From Acidobacteriota bacterium (GTDB taxonomy: Bacteria; Acidobacteriota; Thermoanaerobaculia; UBA5066; Gp7-AA6): a DNA stretch of 64,000 nt. Made by a program: the position numbers and the translations under genes. Position 1 is the stretch's first letter. Each line of letters opens with the position of its first letter. The notes below the pieces were generated by a model, which was not told the origin of the DNA, did not search any database, and was given only the letters and a program-made list of their open reading frames with translations. Positions 36,103 through 43,609 of this stretch are shown here, piece after piece. The DNA lies in the NCBI GenBank assembly GCA_027307335.1, contig DAHUXD010000014.1, positions 124,001-188,000 of the forward strand. Direction: 5' to 3'.

Positions 36103-37320
36103 CTACTCGTACCTCAGCGCGTCGATGGGGTCGAGGAGCGACGCCTTTCGCGCCGGGTAGAAGCCGAAGAAGATCCCGATGGCCGCCGAGAACCCGAACG
36201 CGAGCGCGATGGCCCCCGGCGCGAGCACGATCGGCCAGTGCGCCTTCCACGCCAGGAACCGCGAGGCGGCGATGCCGAGCGCGATGCCGATCGCGCCGCC
36301 CGCGATCGAGAGCGCGAGCGCCTCGATCAGGAACTGGGTGAGGATGTCGCGGCCCTTCGCGCCGATCGCCATCCGGATGCCGATCTCGCGCGTGCGCTCG
36401 GTCACCGAGACCAGCATGATGTTCATGATGCCGATCCCGCCGACCAGGAGCGAGATCGAGGCGGCCGAGGCGAGCAGGACTGACAGCGTGCGCGAGGTCT
36501 CGTCCGCCGTCTGCGCGATCTCCTGCTGCGAGCGGATCATGAAGTCGGAGTCCTGGCCCGGCTGCAGGCGGTGGCGCTGGCGCAGCAGCGCCTCGATCTG
36601 CTTCTGGGCCTCGGGCACGGCGGCCTGGGAAACCGCCGAGGCCATGAACATGTCGATCTTCGTCGAGCCCTTGAGGATCCGCATGACGGTCGTGTAGGGC
36701 GCGACCACGACGTCGTCCTGGTCCTGCCCCATCGTGTTGCCGCCCTTCGTCTCGAGCACGCCGACGACGCGGAACGGGAAGTTCTTGATGCGCACCGTCT
36801 GCCCGACGGGGTCCTGTCCCTCGAACAGCGAGTCCGCCACGGTCGAGCCGAGGAGGCATACCTTCGCGGCGGCCCGCACGTCGGAGTCGCTGAAGAAGGC
36901 GCCCTTGTCGACGTTCCACGACCGCACGAACGGCCACTCGACGCCGACGCCCTGGATCGTCGTGCCCCAGTTCAGGTTCCCCGCGACGACCTGGCCGGCG
37001 GTGCGGGAGACGGGCGTCACGTACGCGACCGCGGGGCAGTCGGACTTGACCGCCGCGACGTCGTCGTCGGTGATCGTGGACTGCCCCGTGAAGATGCGCG
37101 CCCCCGACTGCGTCGCGATGCCCGGAAAGATCATGAGGAAGTTCGTGCCGAGCGCGGAGATCTGCGCCTGGATCGACGCCTGGGAGCCCTGGCCCACGCC
37201 GATCATCGCGATCACGCAGGCGACGCCGATGATGATCCCGAGCGCGGTCAGGGCGGAGCGGAGCTTGTTGCGCCCGATCGCCTTCATGCCGACCTTCAGG
37301 ATCGTGACGAACTTGAGCAT
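36103..37320 (-). CDS. MacB-type ABC transporter permease
   Basis: The 405-residue permease has an N-terminal helix ('ALTALGIIIGVACVIAMIGVG'-type), a periplasmic MacB_PCD domain and a C-terminal FtsX domain with three helices ('SISLLVGGIGIMNIMLVSV' and 'EIGIRMAIGAKGRDIL'). The ATP-binding domain is on the separate upstream gene, whose stop overlaps this start (TGATG). With the membrane-fusion protein it forms a tripartite exporter. The outer-membrane partner is not in this operon, though a TolC-like gene lies at 41173. Confidence 0.92.
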   Translation of the reverse strand: MLKFVTILKVGMKAIGRNKLRSALTALGIIIGVACVIAMIGVGQGSQASIQAQISALGTNFLMIFPGIATQSGARIFTGQSTITDDDVAAVKSDCPAVAYVTPVSRTAGQVVAGNLNWGTTIQGVGVEWPFVRSWNVDKGAFFSDSDVRAAAKVCLLGSTVADSLFEGQDPVGQTVRIKNFPFRVVGVLETKGGNTMGQDQDDVVVAPYTTVMRILKGSTKIDMFMASAVSQAAVPEAQKQIEALLRQRHRLQPGQDSDFMIRSQQEIAQTADETSRTLSVLLASAASISLLVGGIGIMNIMLVSVTERTREIGIRMAIGAKGRDILTQFLIEALALSIAGGAIGIALGIAASRFLAWKAHWPIVLAPGAIALAFGFSAAIGIFFGFYPARKASLLDPIDALRYE

Positions 37321-38063
37321 CAGGCCACCGTTCTCGGCGCCTCGCGCCGGCTCGCGACCGCTCGATCCTCGACCACCCGGCCGTCGCGGAAGACCACGAC
37401 CCGCTTCGCGTATTGCGCGATGTCCGGCTCGTGCGTGATCAGCACGACCGTCTTGCCCTCGTCGTTCAGGCGCTGGAAGACGCCCATGACCTCCTCGGAC
37501 GTGCGCGTGTCGAGGTTGCCGGTCGGCTCGTCCGCGAGGAGGAGCTTCGGCTCGTTGATGAGGGCGCGCGCGATCGCGACGCGCTGCTGCTGGCCGCCCG
37601 ACAGCTGGCTCGGCTGGTGCTCCTCGCGCCCGGAGAGACCGACGATCGCGAGGCAGTGTCGCGCCTTCTCCTCGCGCTCTCTCGCGCTGTGGCCGTCGTT
37701 CGAGTAGATGAGCGGCAGCTCGACGTTCTCGAGCGCCGAGGTCCGCGAGAGCAGGTTGAAGGACTGGAAGACGAAGCCGACCTTGCCGTTGCGGATCTCG
37801 GCGCGTTCGTCGCGGTCGAGCGCGGAGACGTCGACGCCATCGAGGAAGTAGCGGCCCGACGTGGGGCGGTCGAGACAGCCGACGATGTTCATGAAGGTGC
37901 TCTTGCCCGAGCCGGAAGGACCCATGACCGCGACGAACTCGCCGGCGCCGATCGACAGGGACACGCCGTCGAGCGCGCGCACCTCGACCTCGCCCATCAC
38001 GTAGACCTTGACGAGGTCCTCGATGCGGATGACGTCGGCCGCATTCGCGGCGGCTCGCACCAC
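37320..38063 (-). CDS. MacB-type ABC transporter ATPase
   Basis: The product (247 residues from a GTG at 38063 preceded by GGAGA) has Walker A 'GPSGSGKST', Q-loop '[19 protein letters not shown]', signature '[15 protein letters not shown]' and Walker B '[12 protein letters not shown]'. It drives the MacB-like permease. A GTG at 38093 would lengthen it by 10 residues and overlap the upstream stop. Likely cargo (a peptide, lipid or drug) cannot be told from sequence. Confidence 0.92.
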   Translation of the reverse strand: MVRAAANAADVIRIEDLVKVYVMGEVEVRALDGVSLSIGAGEFVAVMGPSGSGKSTFMNIVGCLDRPTSGRYFLDGVDVSALDRDERAEIRNGKVGFVFQSFNLLSRTSALENVELPLIYSNDGHSAREREEKARHCLAIVGLSGREEHQPSQLSGGQQQRVAIARALINEPKLLLADEPTGNLDTRTSEEVMGVFQRLNDEGKTVVLITHEPDIAQYAKRVVVFRDGRVVEDRAVASRREAPRTVA

Positions 38064-38067
38064 GAGG

Positions 38068-39348
38068 CTAGAATCTCCGGCCGCCCGGCCCACCCGGGGG
38101 CCGGGCCGCGGAGGAGTCCGCCTTCGCGGTCACGAGCCCGACGATGACCGTGTCGCCGACTTTGACGTCGCCCGAGACGACTTCGGTGTAGCGCCCGTCG
38201 GTGATGCCCGTTCGGACCTCCATCGGTTTCGGCTCGCCATTGGCGCCGAGCTCGTAGACGGTCTGGCCCGCCTTGCGGGTACGGCCGCCGGCGCCGGCCG
38301 TCTTGTCGAACTGCTGCATGGCGCCGGCGGGTCCCCCGCCGCCCATGCGAGCGGCGCGCTCCTCGGGCGAACTTCCCGCTCCCGGCGTCCTCGCCGCGGC
38401 CGCCGTCGGCGTGCGACGGGCCGCCGCCGACGCGGACTCCTTCTCCTCGGGCCGGAAGCGCAGCGCACCGTTGGGGACCCGGAGGACGTCCTTGACGGTC
38501 GCGACGTCGATGATGATGTTGGCCGTCATGTTGGGCCGGAGCGCGAGGTCGGGGTTGTCGACCCAGATGATGACCGGGTACGTCACGACGTTCTGGTTCA
38601 CCGTGGCATTCAGTCGGATCTGCCCGATCGTTCCGCGGAACGTCTGGTCGGGGTACGCGTCCACCGTGAACCGGACCGGCTGACCGACCTTGCACATGCC
38701 GATGTCCGACTCGGAGACGTCCGCCGACACCTGCATCTTGGTCAGGTCCTGCGCGATCGTGAAGATCGTCGGCGCCTGGAAAGACGCCGCCACCGGCTGG
38801 CCGACGTCGTACTGCCGGTCGACGACGACGCCGTCGATCGGCGCGATGATCTTGCTGTTGTTCAGGTCGGTCTGTGCCTGCGCGAGCGACGCTTTTGCCT
38901 GGCCGACGGCGGCCACCGCGGAGTCGTAGTTCGCCTGGGCCTGGTCGAGATCCGCCTGGGCGGCGAGCTGCTGCTCCCAGAGCGCCTTCTGCCGGCGCAG
39001 GGCGATCGCGTTGTTGCGCACGTCCACGTCGGCCTTGTCCAGCGCGGCCTTCGCCTGGTCGACCCTCTCCTGGAACGGGACGGGGTCGAGCTCGGCGAGA
39101 AGCTCCCCCTTCTTGACCTGCTTGTTGAAGTCCGCGTGGAGCACCGCGACGTTGCCCGACACGACGCTCCCGACCTTGACGGTGATGACGGCCGAGAGGG
39201 TCCCGGTCGCGGCCACCGTCTGCGTCACGTTCCCTCGATCGACCGCGACCGTGCGGTACTTCGGCTCGGGCGCGCGCCGGCTCTTCAGGAAGGCGGCCAC
39301 GCCGATTCCCGCCGCCACGAGCAGCACCAGCGCCAGAATCTTCTTCAT
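38068..39348 (-). CDS. MacA-like membrane-fusion protein (HlyD family)
   Basis: The 426-residue periplasmic adaptor has an N-terminal anchor ('[20 protein letters not shown]'), a lipoyl/barrel-sandwich half ('[20 protein letters not shown]'), a helical hairpin (about 95-165), the second half ('[20 protein letters not shown]') and beta-barrel and membrane-proximal domains. A low-complexity Gly/Ala/Arg insert (about 300-365) interrupts the C-terminal part. GGAG precedes the ATG. It is the first gene of the MacA-ATPase-MacB order. Confidence 0.9.
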   Translation of the reverse strand: MKKILALVLLVAAGIGVAAFLKSRRAPEPKYRTVAVDRGNVTQTVAATGTLSAVITVKVGSVVSGNVAVLHADFNKQVKKGELLAELDPVPFQERVDQAKAALDKADVDVRNNAIALRRQKALWEQQLAAQADLDQAQANYDSAVAAVGQAKASLAQAQTDLNNSKIIAPIDGVVVDRQYDVGQPVAASFQAPTIFTIAQDLTKMQVSADVSESDIGMCKVGQPVRFTVDAYPDQTFRGTIGQIRLNATVNQNVVTYPVIIWVDNPDLALRPNMTANIIIDVATVKDVLRVPNGALRFRPEEKESASAAARRTPTAAAARTPGAGSSPEERAARMGGGGPAGAMQQFDKTAGAGGRTRKAGQTVYELGANGEPKPMEVRTGITDGRYTEVVSGDVKVGDTVIVGLVTAKADSSAARPPGGPGGRRF

Positions 39349-39444
39349 CTCGCTCCGTCCAACCGCCGGGTGAGGCGGCGTCTTCCCGGCCGTGTCCTCA
39401 TCTACGGACGCCGTGCGCCAGAGATTACACGGCGGGAGCTTCCT

Positions 39445-39471
39445 GAAATGCAAAGGGCCCCTCGCGGGGCC
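39445..39471 (-). terminator. Rho-independent terminator downstream of trxA
   Basis: Reading the minus strand after the trxA stop, GGGCCCC (39471-39465) and GGGGCCC (39460-39454) form a perfect 7-base stem with a GCGA loop, followed by TTTGCATTT. This is the only textbook intrinsic terminator I found in the window. It separates trxA from the exporter operon. Confidence 0.75.
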
Positions 39472-39495
39472 CACGGGAGGCGAAAGCGGGAGGAA

Positions 39496-39825
39496 TCAGA
39501 GATTGCGGTCGATCAGCTTGACGAACTCGCTGCGCGGCAGCGCGCCGAGCGCCCGATCGGCCACCTGGCCGTTCTTGAACAGGATGAACGTCGGAATCGA
39601 GGTGATCTGGTAGCGCATCGCCACCTCGGTCGATTCGTCGACGTTGATCTTGGCGACCTTCAGCTTGCCCGCGTACTGGGTCGCGAGGTCGTCGATGACC
39701 GGCGCGACCGAGCGGCAGGGACCGCACCAGGGCGCCCAGAAATCCACCAGAACCGGGACCGAGCTCTTCAGGATGTCCCCGTCGAAGCTCGAATCGGAGA
39801 CTTCCTTCACGTTCGCATTAGCCAT
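39496..39825 (-). CDS. trxA: Thioredoxin
   Basis: The 109-residue thioredoxin-fold protein has the active-site 'WAPWCGPC' (Cys-34, Cys-37) and the cis-Pro loop 'ITSIPTFILF'. It reduces disulfides in the cytoplasm with thioredoxin reductase. The ATG at 39825 follows a strong AAGGAG 8 bases upstream. It is bounded downstream by a clear terminator, so it is probably monocistronic. Confidence 0.97.
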   Translation of the reverse strand: MANANVKEVSDSSFDGDILKSSVPVLVDFWAPWCGPCRSVAPVIDDLATQYAGKLKVAKINVDESTEVAMRYQITSIPTFILFKNGQVADRALGALPRSEFVKLIDRNL

Positions 39826-39844
39826 CCACAAAACTCCTTCGGCC

Positions 39845-39850
39845 GATATA
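39845..39850 (-). promoter_or_regulatory. Possible -10 box of trxA
   Basis: TATATC on the minus strand lies 19 bases before the AAGGAG-led trxA start, a conventional leader. No clear -35 is seen. Confidence 0.3.
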
Positions 39851-39920
39851 CGCCCGGATCGCACCGGCGGGTTCCGGCGGGCCGGCGAAGCTTAGCAAAT
39901 CCGCTCCCGCGCTGCAGCGC

Positions 39921-40583
39921 TCAGTGGACGTGCGCGTGGACGCGGCCCCGCACGTGGGCGAGCCCCTCCCGGAGGAACCAGGGCACCATCAGGAGGGACA
40001 GCGCGGGGTCGATCCAGGACGGCGCGGCCAAGAGACCCGCGATCATCGCGACGAGCGTCAGCGCCGAGTCGATCGAGCAGGCGATCGACTCCTTGGCTTC
40101 CGCGGCGAGGCCCTTGCTGCCGAGCCGCCGGCTCGTCTTCCACTTCAGCCAGCCGACGAACGGCATCCCGAACGTCGCGAAGAGGGTCAGGAGGAGGCCG
40201 ATGGGGCTCGGCTTCGCCTCCGAGCCGCGCAGGATCTCGTAGACGCCGCGCGAGAGCGTGTAGGTGGCGAGCAGCAGGAACGACACTCCGATCCAGCGGG
40301 CCAGGACCTGGTCGCGGTGGGCGTGGTCCTCTTCTTCGTCGGCCAGGTGGCGCAGATGGCGGACCGCCAGAAACGCCGCGCCCCCCTCGATGACGCTCTC
40401 GAGGCCGAAGGCGAGCAGGGCGAGGCTGCCCGTCCGGACGGCCTCGAACAGGGCGAGTCCGCCCTCCCCGAAGACGTGGAGGAAGGTCAGGCCGAGCAGC
40501 CAGTGCATCCGCCGGCGCAGGGCCGAACGGTCCTCCGGAGGGCCCGAAACCGGCACGGAACGGGGTTCCCGGGAGGCGGTCAC
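39921..40583 (-). CDS. Cation-transporter-like (CDF-related) membrane protein
   Basis: The 220-residue protein has about six membrane segments. It shows CDF-like acidic positions in 'FGLESVIEGGAAFLAVRHL' and 'EAKESIACSIDSALTLVAMI', a loop with 'DEEEDHAHRD' and a His-rich tail 'HVRGRVHAHVH', consistent with divalent metal handling. It lacks the CDF cytoplasmic C-terminal domain. It diverges from the heavy-metal efflux operon that starts at 40635, a fitting context. The GTG start has a TAGAAT box 6 bases upstream. Confidence 0.7.
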   Translation of the reverse strand: MTASREPRSVPVSGPPEDRSALRRRMHWLLGLTFLHVFGEGGLALFEAVRTGSLALLAFGLESVIEGGAAFLAVRHLRHLADEEEDHAHRDQVLARWIGVSFLLLATYTLSRGVYEILRGSEAKPSPIGLLLTLFATFGMPFVGWLKWKTSRRLGSKGLAAEAKESIACSIDSALTLVAMIAGLLAAPSWIDPALSLLMVPWFLREGLAHVRGRVHAHVH

Positions 40584-40589
40584 GGGCGC

Positions 40590-40595
40590 ATTCTA
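40590..40595 (-). promoter_or_regulatory. -10 box of the CDF-like gene, leaderless spacing
   Basis: TAGAAT on the minus strand ends 6 bases before the GTG start at 40583. The spacer GCGCCC cannot bind the ribosome. Confidence 0.45.
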
Positions 40596-40630
40596 CGTAG
40601 GTACCCGCGCCACCCCGGCCCCGCCAGGAA

Positions 40631-40636
40631 TACAAT
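40631..40636 (+). promoter_or_regulatory. -10 box before the metal-efflux operon
   Basis: TACAAT overlaps the first candidate ATG (40635) of the small Cys protein. If it is used, transcription starts near 40643 and translation would have to begin at the ATG pair 40659/40662 instead. Confidence 0.4.
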
Positions 40637-41003
40637 GTCCGAGGACGGCCTTGACAGAATGATGCTCAGCCGAACTCGCCGCTCCCGCGTGGTCCAGGCA
40701 GTGCTGTGCGTCGCGGGGCTCGTGTCCCTGTCGGCGGCCTTCGGCCTCCATCCCGAGCCGGGCGGCGCCTCGGCGGCCTCGACGCCACTCCAGATCGCCA
40801 CCAGCGCGTCCGTCGCGGCCCCGGCCCACGAGTGCATCGCGTGCTTGACGGCATCGTCCGTCCTGGTCTCCGCCCTCTCGACCCACGTCCCCGTCCCGGT
40901 CGACTCGACGATCGCCGAGGTCTTCGGCGAGGTCCTGCCGACCGGCCTTCGCGTCGGCTCGAGGCCGCCCGGCCGCGCTCCTCCTTCTCACCGGTCGGCG
41001 TAA
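40635..41003 (+). CDS. Small secreted or anchored protein with a CxxC motif, first gene of a metal-efflux operon
   Basis: The product is 122 residues from ATG 40635, or 114 from 40659. A basic stretch 'LSRTRRSRVVQ' and a hydrophobic segment 'AVLCVAGLVSLSAAFGL' form a signal peptide or anchor. The mature part contains 'AHECIACLTASSVLVSAL', where His and two Cys could bind a soft metal, and a Pro-rich basic tail. I recognise no family by name. Position before TolC-, MFP- and RND-type genes suggests a metal sensor or periplasmic binding factor; this is inference. Confidence 0.65.
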   Translation: MSEDGLDRMMLSRTRRSRVVQAVLCVAGLVSLSAAFGLHPEPGGASAASTPLQIATSASVAAPAHECIACLTASSVLVSALSTHVPVPVDSTIAEVFGEVLPTGLRVGSRPPGRAPPSHRSA

Positions 41004-41007
41004 CCGC

Positions 41008-41026
41008 GCGCGCCGCGTCGGCGCGC
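41008..41026 (+). promoter_or_regulatory. Strong hairpin between the CxxC gene and the efflux genes
   Basis: GCGCGCC (41008-41014) and GGCGCGC (41020-41026) form a perfect 7-base stem with a GCGTC loop, four bases after the stop codon. No U-tract follows. It could cause partial termination or stabilise the upstream message. Confidence 0.35.
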
Positions 41027-41053
41027 CGAACGACCCGTCGGTCAGGAGGACTC

Positions 41054-41176
41054 GTGAAGACTCGACACTTCGGCTCTCGCGCCGCCGCGATTCCGGCGTT
41101 GCGCGGGGATTCGGGCGCAGAAGCCCACCGGGGCTCGCGGGTCCTCCTCGCCGGTCCACGTGGGGAGGCAAGTTGA
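41054..41176 (+). CDS. Possible 40-codon leader ORF coupled to the TolC-like gene
   Basis: A GTG at 41054 follows a perfect AGGAGG (41044-41049) and opens 40 codons ('MKTRHFGSRAAAIPALRG' onward) that end in a TGA overlapping the TTG start of the next gene (TTGA). The peptide is basic and has no recognisable domain. It could be a translational leader for the efflux operon, a chance ORF, or the remains of a longer N-terminus. Confidence 0.35.
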   Translation: MKTRHFGSRAAAIPALRGDSGAEAHRGSRVLLAGPRGEAS

Positions 41177-42471
41177 TTCGGATCTTGATCGTTTCCGCCT
41201 TCGCGGTCGCCGCGGCCGTCCCGGCCGCCTTCGCGCAGGGCGCGCTCGGGCCGGCGCCGCAGACGGTCGCGCCAGGCCTGACCCGGCAGCAGGCGGTCGA
41301 CGAGGCGGTCGCTCGTAATCCGGCCATCGCCGCCGCGCGAGAGCAGGTCGAGCAGGCCCGCGCGCGCGTCACCGAGGCGCTCGCGTTTCCCGACCCCTCG
41401 TTCCAGGCCAACCTCGAGCAGCAGGAGAGTTGGGTGAAGCCGCGGAGCGCCATGCAGCGGGACTACGGGCTCAACCTGACGCTGCCCTTCCCGGACAAGT
41501 TCCACCTGCGCGGCGAGGCCGCCCGCGGCGACCTGCGCTCGGCGGAGTCCTCGCTGGCGAAACTGCAGCAGCAGATCGCCTCTCAGACCTTCCAGGCCTA
41601 CGACGCCCTGCTGGTGGCGCTGAAGCATCAGGAGGACCTGCGCCAGGGACTGACCCTGTCGCAGGACTTCCTGAAGCGGACGGAGGCGCGCTTCGAGGCC
41701 GGGACCGTGCCGCGGTTCGACGTGATCAAGGCGAAGGTCGACGTGGCGCAGGCGCAGAACGACCTGATCGCCAACGAGCGCGCCATCGCGGTGGCGCGCG
41801 CGGGGCTCAATCGCCTGCTCGGTCGCAACCAGGGAGCACCCCTCGATGCGACCGATCCGCTCGAGCCTCCCCCTCCCGTGCCCGCCGTCGACGAGCTGGC
41901 GAAGCTCGCGGAGTCCGGCCGGCCGGAGCTCCGGGGTCTCGCGGCGCTCCAGAAGGGGGCCGGCTACGCGACGACGCTGGCCACGCAGTACTGGCTTCCC
42001 GACTTCAACCTCTTTCTCGCGCGAAACTTCACCTACGGCTTCCCTCCGGCCTACACGTCCTCGATCAATTTCACCCTGCCTCTCCTCTTCTGGCAGCACG
42101 AGAAGGGCGAGGTGGCCGAGGCGCGCCACCGGGAGCTCGAGCTGGCCAGCACCTACGCCGACACCCTGGCCCAGGTCGGCCTGGACGTGCGGACGGCCTA
42201 CGCGGCCGCCACGACGGCCCGGCGCCAGGTCCTCTTCCTCCGGGATTCGCTGCTCCCGGAGGCCCGCGAGGCCTATCGCATCGTCGCGACGAGCTACTCC
42301 CTCGGCGGCATCTCCGCCCTCGAACTGCTCGATGCCAAGAGAACCTTGCTCGAAGCGGAGAAGGAGTACACGGACGCCCTGGGCGCCGCCAACGACGCGC
42401 GGTCCGACCTCGAGCTCGCCGTCGGCGCTCCGCTCCCCAATGCTCCCACTGGAGGCAACGATGCGCCCTAG
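41173..42471 (+). CDS. TolC/CusC-family outer-membrane efflux protein
   Basis: The 432-residue product has a signal peptide ('VAAAVPAAFAQG') and two OEP repeats of long helices ('TRQQAVDEAVARNPAIAAAR', 'RFEAGTVPRFDVIKAKVDVA' and 'ISALELLDAKRTLLEAEKEY'), making the trimeric channel of tripartite pumps. The TTG start has GGGAGG close upstream. No N-terminal Cys is seen, so unlike CusC it is probably not lipidated. It is followed by the fusion protein gene with overlap. Confidence 0.9.
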   Translation: MIRILIVSAFAVAAAVPAAFAQGALGPAPQTVAPGLTRQQAVDEAVARNPAIAAAREQVEQARARVTEALAFPDPSFQANLEQQESWVKPRSAMQRDYGLNLTLPFPDKFHLRGEAARGDLRSAESSLAKLQQQIASQTFQAYDALLVALKHQEDLRQGLTLSQDFLKRTEARFEAGTVPRFDVIKAKVDVAQAQNDLIANERAIAVARAGLNRLLGRNQGAPLDATDPLEPPPPVPAVDELAKLAESGRPELRGLAALQKGAGYATTLATQYWLPDFNLFLARNFTYGFPPAYTSSINFTLPLLFWQHEKGEVAEARHRELELASTYADTLAQVGLDVRTAYAAATTARRQVLFLRDSLLPEAREAYRIVATSYSLGGISALELLDAKRTLLEAEKEYTDALGAANDARSDLELAVGAPLPNAPTGGNDAP

Positions 42472-43609
42472 CCGAAGATCCCTCCTGGCCGCCTTCGCGT
42501 TCGCGGCGTCCATGCTGGCGCTCGCGGCCTGCGCCGCGAAAAGCGACAAGGCGGCGCCGGCGGAGACCCGGGCCGGCAACCTGACCCTGCCCGAGGCGCA
42601 GCGAGCGAAGATCCGCGTCGAGACGCTCGCGACGTCGCGCTTCCGCCGCGCCATCGAAACCACCGGCACCGTCGCCTTCGACGCCGACCAGGCCACCCAG
42701 GTCCTCGCCCCCATCTCGGGACCCGTATCGCGCCTGCTCGTCAACGTCGGGAGGACCGTCAAGAAGGCCGAGCCCCTGGCGAGCATCTCCTCCCCCGACT
42801 TCGGGGCCGCGGTCAGCGCCTACCGCAAGGCCGACGTCGCCGCTCGAAACCTGCGGCGCATCGCCGATCTCGACACGCAGCTCTTTCAGAACGACGCCCT
42901 CGCCCGCCGCGAGCTGGAACAGGCCGAAACCGACGCCGTCTCGGCCGAGGCCGACCGCGAGGCGGCCTTGATGCAGCTGCATGCGCTCGGCGTCGACGAC
43001 GCGGCCCTGGAGCAGTTCCGCCAGGGCCGACAGGTCCGAGGCGGCGAAGGCCTGATCCGCTCTCCGATTGACGGCGTCGTCGTGGAGCGGCTGATCACTC
43101 CCGGACAGCTCCTCCAGGCCGGCTCGACTCCGTGCTTCACGGTCGCCGACCTCTCCACCGTGTGGGTGATGGCCAACGTGTTCGGGACCGACCTGCCCTA
43201 CGTCGCGGTCGGCGATCCCGCGGACATCACGCCGGGAGACACCCCGAACGTGCTGCCCGGGAAGGTCGACTACATCGCCGCGATGGTCGACCCGAACACG
43301 CGCGCCGTTTCCGTCCGCATCGTCGCCCGGAACCCCCAGGGAATTCTCAAACGGGACGAGTACGTCCGCGTCGCGCTCCATTCGCGCCGGGACAGCGAGG
43401 GGTTGCTCGCTCCGGCCTCCGCGATTCTGCGGGACGACGAGAACCTCCCGTTCGTCTTCGTCGCCGACGCGGACGGCACGTTCGCCCGCCGGCGCATCGA
43501 GATCGGCCCCCAGATCGGCGATCGCATCGAGGTCCGGTCGGGGCTGAAGACCGGCGAGAGGGTCGTCGTCGAGGGAGGCCTCTTCATGCAGTTTGCGGAG
43601 AGCCAGTGA
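42461..43609 (+). CDS. Efflux RND transporter periplasmic adaptor (CusB/CzcB type), lipoprotein
   Basis: The 382-residue adaptor starts at an ATG with GGAGG, overlapping the end of the TolC-like gene. A lipoprotein signal ends 'LALAAC' near residue 24. It then shows the barrel-sandwich halves ('VLAPISGPVSRLLVNVGRTV' and 'GVVVERLITPGQLLQAGSTP'), a short helical hairpin and 'STVWVMANVFGTDLPYVAVG', characteristic of the heavy-metal branch. There is no separate Met-rich metal-binding N-terminus. Confidence 0.9.
   Translation: MRPSRRSLLAAFAFAASMLALAACAAKSDKAAPAETRAGNLTLPEAQRAKIRVETLATSRFRRAIETTGTVAFDADQATQVLAPISGPVSRLLVNVGRTVKKAEPLASISSPDFGAAVSAYRKADVAARNLRRIADLDTQLFQNDALARRELEQAETDAVSAEADREAALMQLHALGVDDAALEQFRQGRQVRGGEGLIRSPIDGVVVERLITPGQLLQAGSTPCFTVADLSTVWVMANVFGTDLPYVAVGDPADITPGDTPNVLPGKVDYIAAMVDPNTRAVSVRIVARNPQGILKRDEYVRVALHSRRDSEGLLAPASAILRDDENLPFVFVADADGTFARRRIEIGPQIGDRIEVRSGLKTGERVVVEGGLFMQFAESQ

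Noticed and set aside
41272-41290. CAGGCCTGACCC inside the TolC-like gene as another REP copy
   Set aside because: It is coding sequence with only part of the decamer and no paired arm.
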